DNA of 6,479 bases from JBAZYZ01 sp964361185 (GCA_964361185.1 CAYHZS010000043.1:1-6479); one strand, 5' to 3'; counted from the stretch's first letter, positions 1 to 5,147 are shown. The notes: generated by a model from the sequence alone, not told the origin. Translations and numbers: made by a program.

Positions 1-99
1 ACTCATTATGGTGAATCATCCGCCGTATCCGCTTCCCCCGAAATATCGCCAAATGAGGATCTGTCATACGTTTGTAGTATATCAAAGTTTTCGTTGCGG

Positions 100-105
100 T
101 ATACT
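100..105 (+). promoter_or_regulatory. Candidate -10 box of the nuclease gene
   Basis: TATACT (one mismatch to TATAAT) ends 6 nt before the ATG at 112, which would put transcription start at or next to the A of the start codon, giving a leaderless mRNA. No good -35 is seen at 16-18 bp; TTGTAG at 72-77 is too far away. Moderate to weak. Confidence 0.4.
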
Positions 106-111
106 GGAGGT

Positions 112-777
112 ATGACGCGCCGACGGTTTCCCCATCCCCTTTGGCTACTCCCACTTGTTCTCCTCGTCCCTTCGATACTTCTGAATGCATACTTGCTGGT
201 TGGCGGCAGGGCGCAGAATATAGCGGGTGTTCCCGTGGTCGGCGTCATTGACGGAGATACCGTGGTGTTGGAAGGAAAATCACGCGTGCGCCTGCGGCAC
301 GTTGATGCACCGGAGGAGGGATTGTGTGGGTACAAAGAGGCAAAAGATGTGCTTGAACGCATGGTCATGGGTAAAACCGTACGCATAGACGAGCAGATAC
401 CGGATCAATACGGCCGCGGGATGGCTTTGGTGTATGCGGGCAATACACTGGTAAACGAAGCGATGGTCGCAAGCGGCTGGGTGCGCTATCACCATGATAT
501 TTCATCCAAAACTGATGTGGTAAAAAGGGCCAGTGAGACGGCGCGAAATGAACGTCGGGGAGTATACGGCGCCTGTCAGTCCAAGGAAAATCTCAAGCGT
601 CCTGCGTGCAATATAAAAGGAAACATCGACAAGTCCACGCATACGCGCATCTATTATGTACTGGGTTGTGCGCAGTACTCGTTCGCGGTGGTGGAAGAAG
701 ATATCGGCGAACAATGGTTTTGCAGCGAGGAAGAGGCGCAAAAAGCCGGATATATCAAAGCAAAAACGTGTAAGTAA
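112..777 (+). CDS. Membrane-anchored thermonuclease (SNase-like) with Cys-rich C-terminal tail
   Basis: A 221-residue protein of the staphylococcal nuclease family, expected to cleave DNA and RNA outside the cytoplasmic membrane in a Ca2+-dependent way. Residues 9-31 form one hydrophobic helix after MTRRR, a signal anchor or signal peptide. The SNase domain spans about 40-155. Asp47 and Asp49 of VIDGDT match the metal ligands D19/D21; R60, D65 and E68 of VRLRHVDAPE match R35/D40/E43; R102 of YGRG matches R87, so the active site is complete. Residues 166-221 are an extra tail with CNIKGNI, a central Cys186, WFC204 and a final Cys220, which I recall from other candidate-phyla nucleases. The ATG at 112 is preferred because it opens directly before the hydrophobic helix. 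The frame stays open upstream to position 1, and a TTG at 94 is a weaker alternative. GGAGG ends only 1 nt before the ATG, too close for normal use. Family certain, tail function unknown. Confidence 0.93.
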   Translation: MTRRRFPHPLWLLPLVLLVPSILLNAYLLVGGRAQNIAGVPVVGVIDGDTVVLEGKSRVRLRHVDAPEEGLCGYKEAKDVLERMVMGKTVRIDEQIPDQYGRGMALVYAGNTLVNEAMVASGWVRYHHDISSKTDVVKRASETARNERRGVYGACQSKENLKRPACNIKGNIDKSTHTRIYYVLGCAQYSFAVVEEDIGEQWFCSEEEAQKAGYIKAKTCK

Positions 778-809
778 GATTACGGGTATTATCCGAAGGG
801 GGCGGGGTC

Positions 810-822
810 GGCGGACGCCGCC
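810..822. other. GC-rich hairpin between convergent genes
   Basis: GGCGG-ACG-CCGCC, a perfect 5-bp inverted repeat with a 3-nt loop, lies in a GC-rich patch (about 797-822) between the nuclease stop and the convergent membrane-protein stop. No T-run follows on either strand, so it is not a standard intrinsic terminator. It may still block transcripts from both sides. It sits at the left border of the AT-rich region. Confidence 0.45.
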
Positions 823-834
823 AAAGAAATATAG

Positions 835-1485
835 TTAAGAACCTGAATATTTGTTATCAAACCAATATCGTGCGTTAAAAGCAAGATAGAAGACTAGATG
901 CATGCTTGCCGTAAGTAAGACCAGGCCTTGTGAAATTAAGTAACCAAATCCAACAGCCATGGGAATACTTAATAGTGTATAAAAAAGAGCCCACTTGCGA
1001 TCCATAAAGAATAAATTGCCCAAGTGAATAATTGCCACAACCACGGTGAATATAAATATGGTAGTTGATACCTGTAGACCCGAAAGTGCAACAAATAGTA
1101 AAAAGAGAAAGGTGCTTTGTTGGAATAAGACCTCAAAGTATTTAACAGTCATCGATGGTAACTCAAACTTTACCATAAATCGAGTATTACCCGTTTTATC
1201 CTGAAAATATGAATGGGGATATTTTCCATAGTGTCTAATTACTTTCGGGAAAAGGAACCAAGCTAATGTCGATATTGAGAAAGCACTAACTGTTAAATAG
1301 TTAAAAGTAATGAATAGTCTCTGATAATTAAATCCCAAAAGTATAAATCCGCAGATAATAAACCATGACGACAACATCAGAATCCTATTCCAACTAGTGT
1401 TATCAAATGTTTTTCCTTTGTAGGCTATATTAGCTATTCCCAAAACGACTAGTAGGAAAAGAAAGTTGAAAATTGTGGTAATCAT
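835..1485 (-). CDS. Polytopic membrane protein, possibly a degenerate CPBP/Rce1-like protein
   Basis: A 216-residue integral membrane protein with about six or seven hydrophobic segments (roughly 3-20, 37-52, 62-80, 120-138, 140-159, 165-185, 186-206). I do not recognise it firmly. The spacing FEVLFQQ (117-123), VAIIH (H154) and SMHLVFY (H196) resembles the three intramembrane motifs of CPBP proteins (EExxxR, FxxxH, HxxxN), but the second Glu, the Arg and the final Asn are replaced by V119, Q123 and Y200. It would therefore be inactive as a protease, or the likeness is accidental. It is the last gene of the operon, starting 23 nt after the stop of the UbiB-like kinase gene. It may supply the membrane part that the kinase lacks (inference). 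No Shine-Dalgarno is visible. Confidence 0.85.
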   Translation of the reverse strand: MITTIFNFLFLLVVLGIANIAYKGKTFDNTSWNRILMLSSWFIICGFILLGFNYQRLFITFNYLTVSAFSISTLAWFLFPKVIRHYGKYPHSYFQDKTGNTRFMVKFELPSMTVKYFEVLFQQSTFLFLLFVALSGLQVSTTIFIFTVVVAIIHLGNLFFMDRKWALFYTLLSIPMAVGFGYLISQGLVLLTASMHLVFYLAFNARYWFDNKYSGS

Positions 1486-1492
1486 TGTGTCT

Positions 1493-1520
1493 ATACTAGC
1501 AGATTAGCTTAGTCATTCAA
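1493..1520 (-). promoter_or_regulatory. Possible internal promoter before the membrane-protein gene
   Basis: On the minus strand, TTGAAT (1520-1515), a 16-bp spacer and TAGTAT (1498-1493) lie 7 nt before the ATG at 1485. Both boxes match consensus at 4 of 6 positions. The sequence is AT-rich, so a chance match is possible, and the gene can equally be read from the upstream operon promoter. Confidence 0.25.
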
Positions 1521-2879
1521 CACGAGATTTTTTTCCAACGAATCAATTACACTCAGTACAATATTATTTATATTTTTTTCGCTTATTGCCGCTGGTATTG
1601 CATCAACTATATTTACAATAGACACTCTTCGAAACTCTTTTGCCATATCTTTTATCTGTAATTCAGGATATAGAGCGAATATAAGTCCTTCAACAGTCTC
1701 AAAGCTTTTGAAGTATCGTACAATACTTACTGGCATTTTCACGCCATTGTTTTGTAACAGATTTACAGTTTCAGCTAATATAGGCCCCGATTTTATTTGT
1801 TGCTCTAGATAGGTTTTTGCTTCAATTGTTTCCATAAAGTTGTGAATGAGAATGCGGTACTTTAGTCTCACTTCCCCAATGTTCATGAGCACTGGTTCTC
1901 CACAGAGTTTCAGTAGTGAATCAAGTGATTCATCAGCTTTTCCAACTAGCAGTTCACGAAAATACCGAAGCATTAATATTCTGTCTTTTTTTGAAAGGCT
2001 GCCGACAATACCGAAGTCTATAAATACTAGTTCGCCATCTGAAGTATAAATTATATTTGCAGGATGGGGATCGGCATGGAAAAACCCATGTACATGCGAG
2101 GTTTCCAATATATTTCGAATTAACTTAAGTGTCGCTTCTTTTCCGTTAAATCCAATTTGCTTTAGTTTTTTTGCGTCCTTATTTCTGATAAATCCAATGA
2201 TTTGAGTTAGGTTGTAGCCATCTATAAATTCCATGGTTAAAATTTTTGACGTGCTAAGCTCTTTGTAGACTTTTGGTCCGCGAATGCCATCACCCACAAG
2301 TTTGGCTACCTTATCAAATTTTTCAATATTGCTAGCCTCTAGCACGTAATCCAATTCATCTTGTGTCCATGATTCAAACTCCTCAACAATATTAGATAAT
2401 TTGTTTGTAGGTCGAAAAAGTACGTCGAATAATTTTGCCAGAAATCTCATGATCGCCAAATCATTTTGCACCAAGCTATACACCTCAGGACGCTGGATTT
2501 TGACCGCAACAACATCGCCATTTTTCAATTTAGCCTTGTGTACCTGCGCAAATGAGGCAGAGGCAACAGGTATAGATTGAAATTCTAGTATTTTGGAATA
2601 CGTATCCCCAAGCTCTTGTTTTAAGATTGTTGAGGCAAGGGTTGAATCAAACGAAGGAACATTATCGAGAAGACTATATAGTTCGTCACAAAATACCGGG
2701 GGAATAAAGTCTGGTCGTAGCGCAAGCATTTGACCAAGTTTGATAAATACCGAGCCAAGTCTCTCTAAAGCTTTTTTGATTAAGACTGCATTTGATTTTG
2801 TAGCAAATCTGTCCTTTTTCCAAGGTTTTGTTTTGAGGGTGAGTAGGAATAATTCTTTAGTTATCTGAAGCGCTCTCAT
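1509..2879 (-). CDS. AarF/ABC1/UbiB-family atypical kinase without C-terminal membrane helices
   Basis: A 456-residue protein of the UbiB/ABC1/ADCK protein-kinase-like family, known members of which support quinone or lipid metabolism as ATPases. All hallmarks are seen: KLGQ (47-50) of the KxGQ extension, the Ala-rich loop PVASASFAQVH (104-114) replacing the glycine-rich loop, the ATP-anchoring Lys in VAVK (K127), ELDY (175-178), the catalytic HADPHPAN (H268, D270, N275) and DFG (288-290). E. coli UbiB (about 546 aa) ends in two membrane helices; this protein ends in polar helical sequence (IVLSVIDSLEKNLVLND). The ATG at 2879 is chosen because AAGGA lies 8 nt before it and it overlaps the RHH gene by only 23 nt. 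A GTG at 3011 would add 44 residues but overlap that gene by 155 bp. It is the middle gene of an operon. Substrate unknown; it should not be called a ubiquinone gene on this evidence. Confidence 0.95.
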   Translation of the reverse strand: MRALQITKELFLLTLKTKPWKKDRFATKSNAVLIKKALERLGSVFIKLGQMLALRPDFIPPVFCDELYSLLDNVPSFDSTLASTILKQELGDTYSKILEFQSIPVASASFAQVHKAKLKNGDVVAVKIQRPEVYSLVQNDLAIMRFLAKLFDVLFRPTNKLSNIVEEFESWTQDELDYVLEASNIEKFDKVAKLVGDGIRGPKVYKELSTSKILTMEFIDGYNLTQIIGFIRNKDAKKLKQIGFNGKEATLKLIRNILETSHVHGFFHADPHPANIIYTSDGELVFIDFGIVGSLSKKDRILMLRYFRELLVGKADESLDSLLKLCGEPVLMNIGEVRLKYRILIHNFMETIEAKTYLEQQIKSGPILAETVNLLQNNGVKMPVSIVRYFKSFETVEGLIFALYPELQIKDMAKEFRRVSIVNIVDAIPAAISEKNINNIVLSVIDSLEKNLVLND

Positions 2880-3255
2880 GTGTCTTTTCCTTTGCTGGTT
2901 TCGAATGTTTGGATTTACACGTAGAACAGAGAATAATTTTGGAATCGCTATTTGCGAGATAGGCAAAATATGCGGTATCAGAAGCATGGAGTTCTTTCCC
3001 GCAGTTATCACATGATGTATTTTTTGCGAGAACCATCTCTTGGAAGCCTAGAATATCTTGTTTTTCCGCAACAGTGAGATATTTTCTGATTTTCTTGTCT
3101 ATAGCTTCATGAATATCCTCATGAATTTCTAACGTGTCTTCAACCAAGTTGCGAATCAGATTGGAGACCGTAATTCTGTTTTTCTGTGCTTTACCAGAAA
3201 TTTTTTCGTACAGTTTTTTTGAAACGCGTGTATTTATGACCTTATCATTACTCAT
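2857..3255 (-). CDS. Ribbon-helix-helix (CopG-like) DNA-binding protein with C-terminal zinc ribbon
   Basis: A 132-residue two-domain protein, first gene of the operon with the UbiB-like kinase. Residues 5-45 fit a ribbon-helix-helix fold: a short strand (VINTRVS), a basic helix (KKLYEKISGKAQKN), a turn, then ITVSNLIRNLVEDTLE. A charged helical linker (46-75) leads to a zinc ribbon with CDNC (C82, C85) and CSTC (C110, C113), 24 residues between the knuckles. RHH proteins bind DNA as dimers, often at tandem boxes in their own promoter; two GTATAC boxes lie just upstream. The ATG at 3255 is preferred because MSNDK leads directly into the RHH domain and the -10 lies 6 nt before it. An ATG at 3309 in frame would add 18 hydrophobic residues and swallow the promoter. 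The last 23 nt, including AAGGA, serve as the ribosome site and start of the kinase gene. Domains clear; DNA target inferred. Confidence 0.9.
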   Translation of the reverse strand: MSNDKVINTRVSKKLYEKISGKAQKNRITVSNLIRNLVEDTLEIHEDIHEAIDKKIRKYLTVAEKQDILGFQEMVLAKNTSCDNCGKELHASDTAYFAYLANSDSKIILCSTCKSKHSKPAKEKTHESASDN

Positions 3256-3280
3256 GTATACATTGTAACACAAAGTATAC
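3256..3280. promoter_or_regulatory. Twin GTATAC boxes around the -10, probable RHH operator
   Basis: Two copies of the palindrome GTATAC (3256-3261 and 3275-3280), each preceded by T on the minus strand (TGTATAC), lie 19 bp apart, one on each side of the TACAAT -10 box. Spacing close to two helical turns suits a pair of RHH dimers on one DNA face, so autorepression by the first gene of this operon is likely (inference). Confidence 0.45.
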
Positions 3281-3290
3281 ACAAATGCAA
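3262..3290 (-). promoter_or_regulatory. Promoter of the RHH/UbiB-like operon
   Basis: On the minus strand TTGCAT (3290-3285), a 17-bp spacer and TACAAT (3267-3262, 5/6 of TATAAT) end 6 nt before the ATG at 3255. The predicted transcript would start at or next to the start codon, so the mRNA is probably leaderless. Confidence 0.5.
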
Positions 3291-3312
3291 GTTTTTTTAA
3301 TAAGTACATCCG

Positions 3313-3333
3313 GGGCGGCTGCGAAAGTCGCCC
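3313..3333. repeat. GC-rich hairpin with GCGAA loop
   Basis: GGGCGGCT-GCGAA-AGTCGCCC: 8-bp arms, one G/T pair on the plus strand, after the 3' end of the XRE/ImmA operon. No T-run follows on the minus strand, so it is not a textbook terminator. The apex TGCGAA is shared with the hairpins at 3335-3356 and 5050-5075. Confidence 0.5.
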
Positions 3334-3334
3334 A

Positions 3335-3356
3335 GAGAAATGTGCGAATTTATCTC
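3335..3356. repeat. Imperfect hairpin resembling the 5050-5075 hairpin
   Basis: It starts GAGAAATGTGCGAA and ends TCTC, overlapping the stop codon of the membrane-protein gene at 3350. It matches the core of the perfect hairpin at 5052-5073 at 18 of 22 positions by hand count, including the TGCGAA apex. It looks like a decayed second copy of one element at the other end of the XRE/ImmA cassette. Confidence 0.4.
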
Positions 3357-3817
3357 ATTTTACTAGCCTTTTTGATAAGCGTTTTTCTTCTATCTTCAGC
3401 CCGATCAAGTTGTCCTTTGGCGAATCTAACGTCGTCAGGAGACATGTTGCCCGCACTCCTATTCGTTGCAAAAAGATTCCAAGAAGAAATAAATTCATTC
3501 ATTATCGTTTCCATTTGTTTATCAATAAGTTCTACTTCTGTCAGAATTTTATTTATGTGTTCCATATCTCTTGGTGGTATACGAAATGAATTGGAACTTG
3601 CCTCATTACATATTTTAAGTACTTCTTCTGCAATATTTTGCTTATGTTCAGTTTTCTTTTTCCTCTTATCAAAATGTTCTTTTATATAGCCATCAGCAAA
3701 CTTTGTTAATATACCAAGAATAAATCCCATTACACCAATGACTAGTGAAGAGATACTAAAATAAGGTTTAATACTATTAATAAACTGTGAAATAGCCGAT
3801 GGCGTAGTGTCGATCAT
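3350..3817 (-). CDS. Single-pass membrane protein with charged helical tail, third gene of XRE/ImmA operon
   Basis: A 155-residue protein of no family I recognise. Residues 21-39 (ISSLVIGVMGFILGILTKF) form one membrane helix. A strongly basic stretch (KRKKK, 51-55) follows, so the large C-terminal part should be cytoplasmic by the positive-inside rule. That part (45-155) is charged and mainly helical, rich in Lys/Glu/Asp/Arg, probably coiled coil; Pro81 and Pro82 break it. The single Cys70 sits in the first helix. The gene starts 21 nt after the ImmA/IrrE stop, so the three genes are probably co-transcribed. There is no Shine-Dalgarno; TATAGA lies 7 nt before the ATG. By position it is a candidate effector or partner of the repressor/peptidase pair (inference). 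No catalytic motif is visible. Confidence 0.8.
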   Translation of the reverse strand: MIDTTPSAISQFINSIKPYFSISSLVIGVMGFILGILTKFADGYIKEHFDKRKKKTEHKQNIAEEVLKICNEASSNSFRIPPRDMEHINKILTEVELIDKQMETIMNEFISSWNLFATNRSAGNMSPDDVRFAKGQLDRAEDRRKTLIKKASKMR

Positions 3818-3838
3818 AGATTTGTCTATATGGTATTT

Positions 3839-4426
3839 TTAGTAGGTAGATTTTACGAATTTTTCTTTTTGCATTCTATATAGGAGCATTTCACCGCTTA
3901 CATGAAATACATCGAGCAATTCTTGAAATATCGGCAGCAAGATTGATAAGTCTTCATTTGATGGGGCTCGACCTAATTTGGTTTTTAGCAGGTTGGTAAG
4001 CGGAACAGTTGGCACTAGAATGAGGCCAGCGAAAGTATTTGCTTGAATTTCAAGATATTTATATGACTCCTGATTAATTCTTTCGTGGAACGTTAAGTAG
4101 TCATCAAGATTTTTCGGCCCGTGGGTTTTATACCACTCCGCATGCATAATTGAATGACCTATTTCATGGGCTATCGAGAATTTTGTTCTTTCAGCATAGT
4201 TTTCATATGCATATTCATCGATTGTAATTTGAGAAAAATCGGAACTGATAAAAGCGTCTATTCCGAGAAGTTCTTTTATCCCCGGTACGACCACTAGAGC
4301 AACATTCATTTGTAATTCGACTATTTCCTCGATGGGAATAGGCAAGCTTCCAGAAGGATTATACTTTTGGAGAAATTCGTTTGCCTTGCGGTTTACGTCG
4401 GTGAGTGTGAGGCCTGATGGATTCAT
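3839..4426 (-). CDS. ImmA/IrrE-family zinc metallopeptidase
   Basis: A 195-residue predicted cytoplasmic zinc peptidase of the ImmA/IrrE (COG2856) family, whose studied members cleave or otherwise inactivate a partner XRE-type repressor after DNA damage or another signal. The zinc site is intact: H87-E88-x-x-H91 in SIAHEIGHSIMH, with the third ligand probably E126 in YLEIQANTFAGLILVP, a typical continuation with the usual Pro. The N-terminal helices (9-40, with LPIPIEEIVELQ) are also typical of the family. The C-terminal 40 residues include FHVSGEMLLYRM, the short helix-turn usual in this group. The ATG at 4426 is 2 nt after the stop of the XRE gene, so translation is coupled. The substrate is inferred to be that XRE protein or another repressor in the cell. 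Confidence 0.93.
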   Translation of the reverse strand: MNPSGLTLTDVNRKANEFLQKYNPSGSLPIPIEEIVELQMNVALVVVPGIKELLGIDAFISSDFSQITIDEYAYENYAERTKFSIAHEIGHSIMHAEWYKTHGPKNLDDYLTFHERINQESYKYLEIQANTFAGLILVPTVPLTNLLKTKLGRAPSNEDLSILLPIFQELLDVFHVSGEMLLYRMQKEKFVKSTY

Positions 4427-4428
4427 TG

Positions 4429-4830
4429 TTATTCATTGCCGTTGGCTTTATTCAAAAGTTCAATGAGTTTTTGAATTTTCTTTTTATCTAGTTTTTCGCC
4501 TCTGGCTGTCCGATAAAAAGCCGGTAAAAAAGATATAACTTTTGGATTATTCCTGATATCTTGGGGAACTGTTCCTCGGGCAATGTGCGCAAGATCAAAA
4601 AATTCAATCCACTCGGGTGATCCCTTAGAGATTTTGAGTGCTTCTGCATATCCCTCGAGTTTTTCCTCATCTATGGTAGGAGGAAGGATGTTTCGTTCTA
4701 GTCTACTAATGTTGCCTGGGTCGAAATGATAACGCTCGCAAAACGAGCGCAATGTAAAACCAAGCGCGGTTCTTTTTGAGCGAAAAAATCGTCCGAAATT
4801 TATGGCTGGTGAAGCTTGACTTTTATTCAT
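4429..4830 (-). CDS. XRE-type helix-turn-helix repressor, partner of ImmA/IrrE
   Basis: A 133-residue regulator with a five-helix Cro/C1-type domain at about 11-68: FGRFFRSKRTALGFTLRSFC, then the recognition region FDPGNISRLERN with the typical SRLERN end. The second half (70-133) has SPEWIEFFDLAHIARG and NPKVISFLPAFYRTARG, typical of repressors paired with ImmA-like peptidases, then a basic helix ending in KLIELLNKANGNE. The ATG at 4830 is chosen: an earlier in-frame start at 4869 would place the consensus promoter and operator inside the gene. It is the first gene of the operon XRE-ImmA-membrane protein. It most likely represses its own promoter at the 21-bp inverted repeat just upstream and probably also the divergent small gene (inference). 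Confidence 0.92.
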   Translation of the reverse strand: MNKSQASPAINFGRFFRSKRTALGFTLRSFCERYHFDPGNISRLERNILPPTIDEEKLEGYAEALKISKGSPEWIEFFDLAHIARGTVPQDIRNNPKVISFLPAFYRTARGEKLDKKKIQKLIELLNKANGNE

Positions 4831-4844
4831 ATCTGTTGTAAGAA
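4816..4844 (+). promoter_or_regulatory. Possible divergent promoter of the small basic protein gene
   Basis: TTGACT (4816-4821, 5/6), a 17-bp spacer and TAAGAA (4839-4844, weak) on the plus strand. The -10 would overlap the same inverted repeat. The transcript would have a leader of about 40 nt carrying the strong ribosome site. The -10 is poor, so this is tentative. Confidence 0.3.
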
Positions 4845-4854
4845 TAATACAACA
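4834..4854. promoter_or_regulatory. Perfect 21-bp inverted repeat, probable XRE operator
   Basis: TGTTGTA (4834-4840), a 7-nt centre AGAATAA, then TACAACA (4848-4854): perfect 7-bp arms. Centre spacing fits an XRE dimer reading two half-sites on one face. It covers the -10 of the XRE operon and lies upstream of the divergent 45-residue gene. Confidence 0.65.
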
Positions 4855-4869
4855 AAATTTAGTTGTCAA
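4841..4869 (-). promoter_or_regulatory. Promoter of the XRE/ImmA operon
   Basis: Minus strand: perfect -35 TTGACA (4869-4864), a 17-bp spacer, and TATTCT (4846-4841, 4/6) as -10, ending 10 nt before the ATG at 4830. The leader would be only about 3-4 nt. The -10 lies between the arms of the 21-bp inverted repeat, so a bound repressor would block polymerase. Confidence 0.65.
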
Positions 4870-4873
4870 GTTT

Positions 4874-4888
4874 TAGAAAGAAGGTGAT
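4874..4888 (+). promoter_or_regulatory. Exceptionally long Shine-Dalgarno of the 45-residue gene
   Basis: TAGAAAGAAGGTGAT matches the complement of the usual bacterial 16S rRNA 3' end (TAGAAAGGAGGTGAT) at 14 of 15 positions, with AAGGTG ending 6 nt before the ATG at 4893. Most other genes in the window show no such site, which strongly supports this small gene. Confidence 0.75.
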
Positions 4889-4892
4889 AGAT

Positions 4893-5030
4893 ATGGCCCA
4901 TTCAAGGACTACAAGCATGAGGGTTGCAAAAAAAGCTTCGAAACTTCTTCGGAGAAGTCATAGCAGGAGTGTAAAATCGGTTTCAGGAAGCGCATTATCT
5001 CAAAAACACGGGAGAAAACATCAAAAATAA
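4893..5030 (+). CDS. Small, very basic 45-residue protein of unknown function
   Basis: A small gene starting MAHSRTTSMRVAKKASK and ending SALSQKHGRKHQK. Lys, Arg and His make up about a third of the residues, there are almost no acidic ones, and Ser is abundant; a nucleic-acid or ribosome contact is plausible but not shown. I recall similar small uncharacterised proteins with an ASK-L-R...KSV-GSALSQ pattern in many bacteria; that is memory, not a search. Translation is supported by a near-complete Shine-Dalgarno (4874-4888) with ideal spacing. It is divergent from the XRE gene and starts 62 nt from it, with the 21-bp operator between. It may be regulated by the same repressor. A perfect hairpin starts 20 nt after the stop. 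Confidence 0.8.
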   Translation: MAHSRTTSMRVAKKASKLLRRSHSRSVKSVSGSALSQKHGRKHQK

Positions 5031-5049
5031 AATTTTGCGGGGTCGTTTG

Positions 5050-5075
5050 GGGAGAAATCTGCGAAGATTTCTCCC
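5050..5075. repeat. Perfect 26-nt hairpin (11-bp stem, GCGA loop)
   Basis: GGGAGAAATCT, loop GCGA (a GNRA-type tetraloop on the plus strand), then the exact reverse complement. It follows the small basic gene but no T-run follows, so if it ends that transcript it does so without the usual U-tract; it could instead protect the 3' end. Its core resembles 3335-3356. Confidence 0.75.
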
Positions 5076-5147
5076 GTTCGAGCCGATACGTACGGCTGTG
5101 CCCCTCGTAGTCTTGACGAAGTGGGGAAGCGCGGCGGGCGAAAGAGA
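5076..5147. other. GC-rich structured spacer without a gene
   Basis: Contains AGCCG-ATACGTA-CGGCT (5081-5097), a perfect 5-bp inverted repeat, and CCCC...GGGG arms (5101-5104/5123-5126). No believable reading frame is seen. Base composition differs sharply from the AT-rich genes to the left, so this may be the right border of the island. Confidence 0.35.

Noticed and set aside
2..115. Upstream gene ending in an ATGA overlap with the nuclease start
   Set aside because: The frame is open from 2 to the TGA at 113-115, but the 37 residues look unlike a protein and the nuclease frame is open there too; too short to decide.
6..386. Minus-strand frame opposite the nuclease
   Set aside because: Low-complexity Ser/Arg/Thr composition and no start signal; it mirrors the real gene. 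The same applies to minus-strand frames at 280-495, 502-741 and 5976-6362.
810..822. Intrinsic terminator between the nuclease and membrane-protein genes
   Set aside because: The stem is good but no T-run follows on either strand.
2880..3011. Longer N terminus of the UbiB-like kinase from GTG at 3011
   Set aside because: It would overlap the RHH/zinc-ribbon coding region, including its zinc knuckles, by 155 bp; the ATG at 2879 has a Shine-Dalgarno and begins a normal family N terminus.
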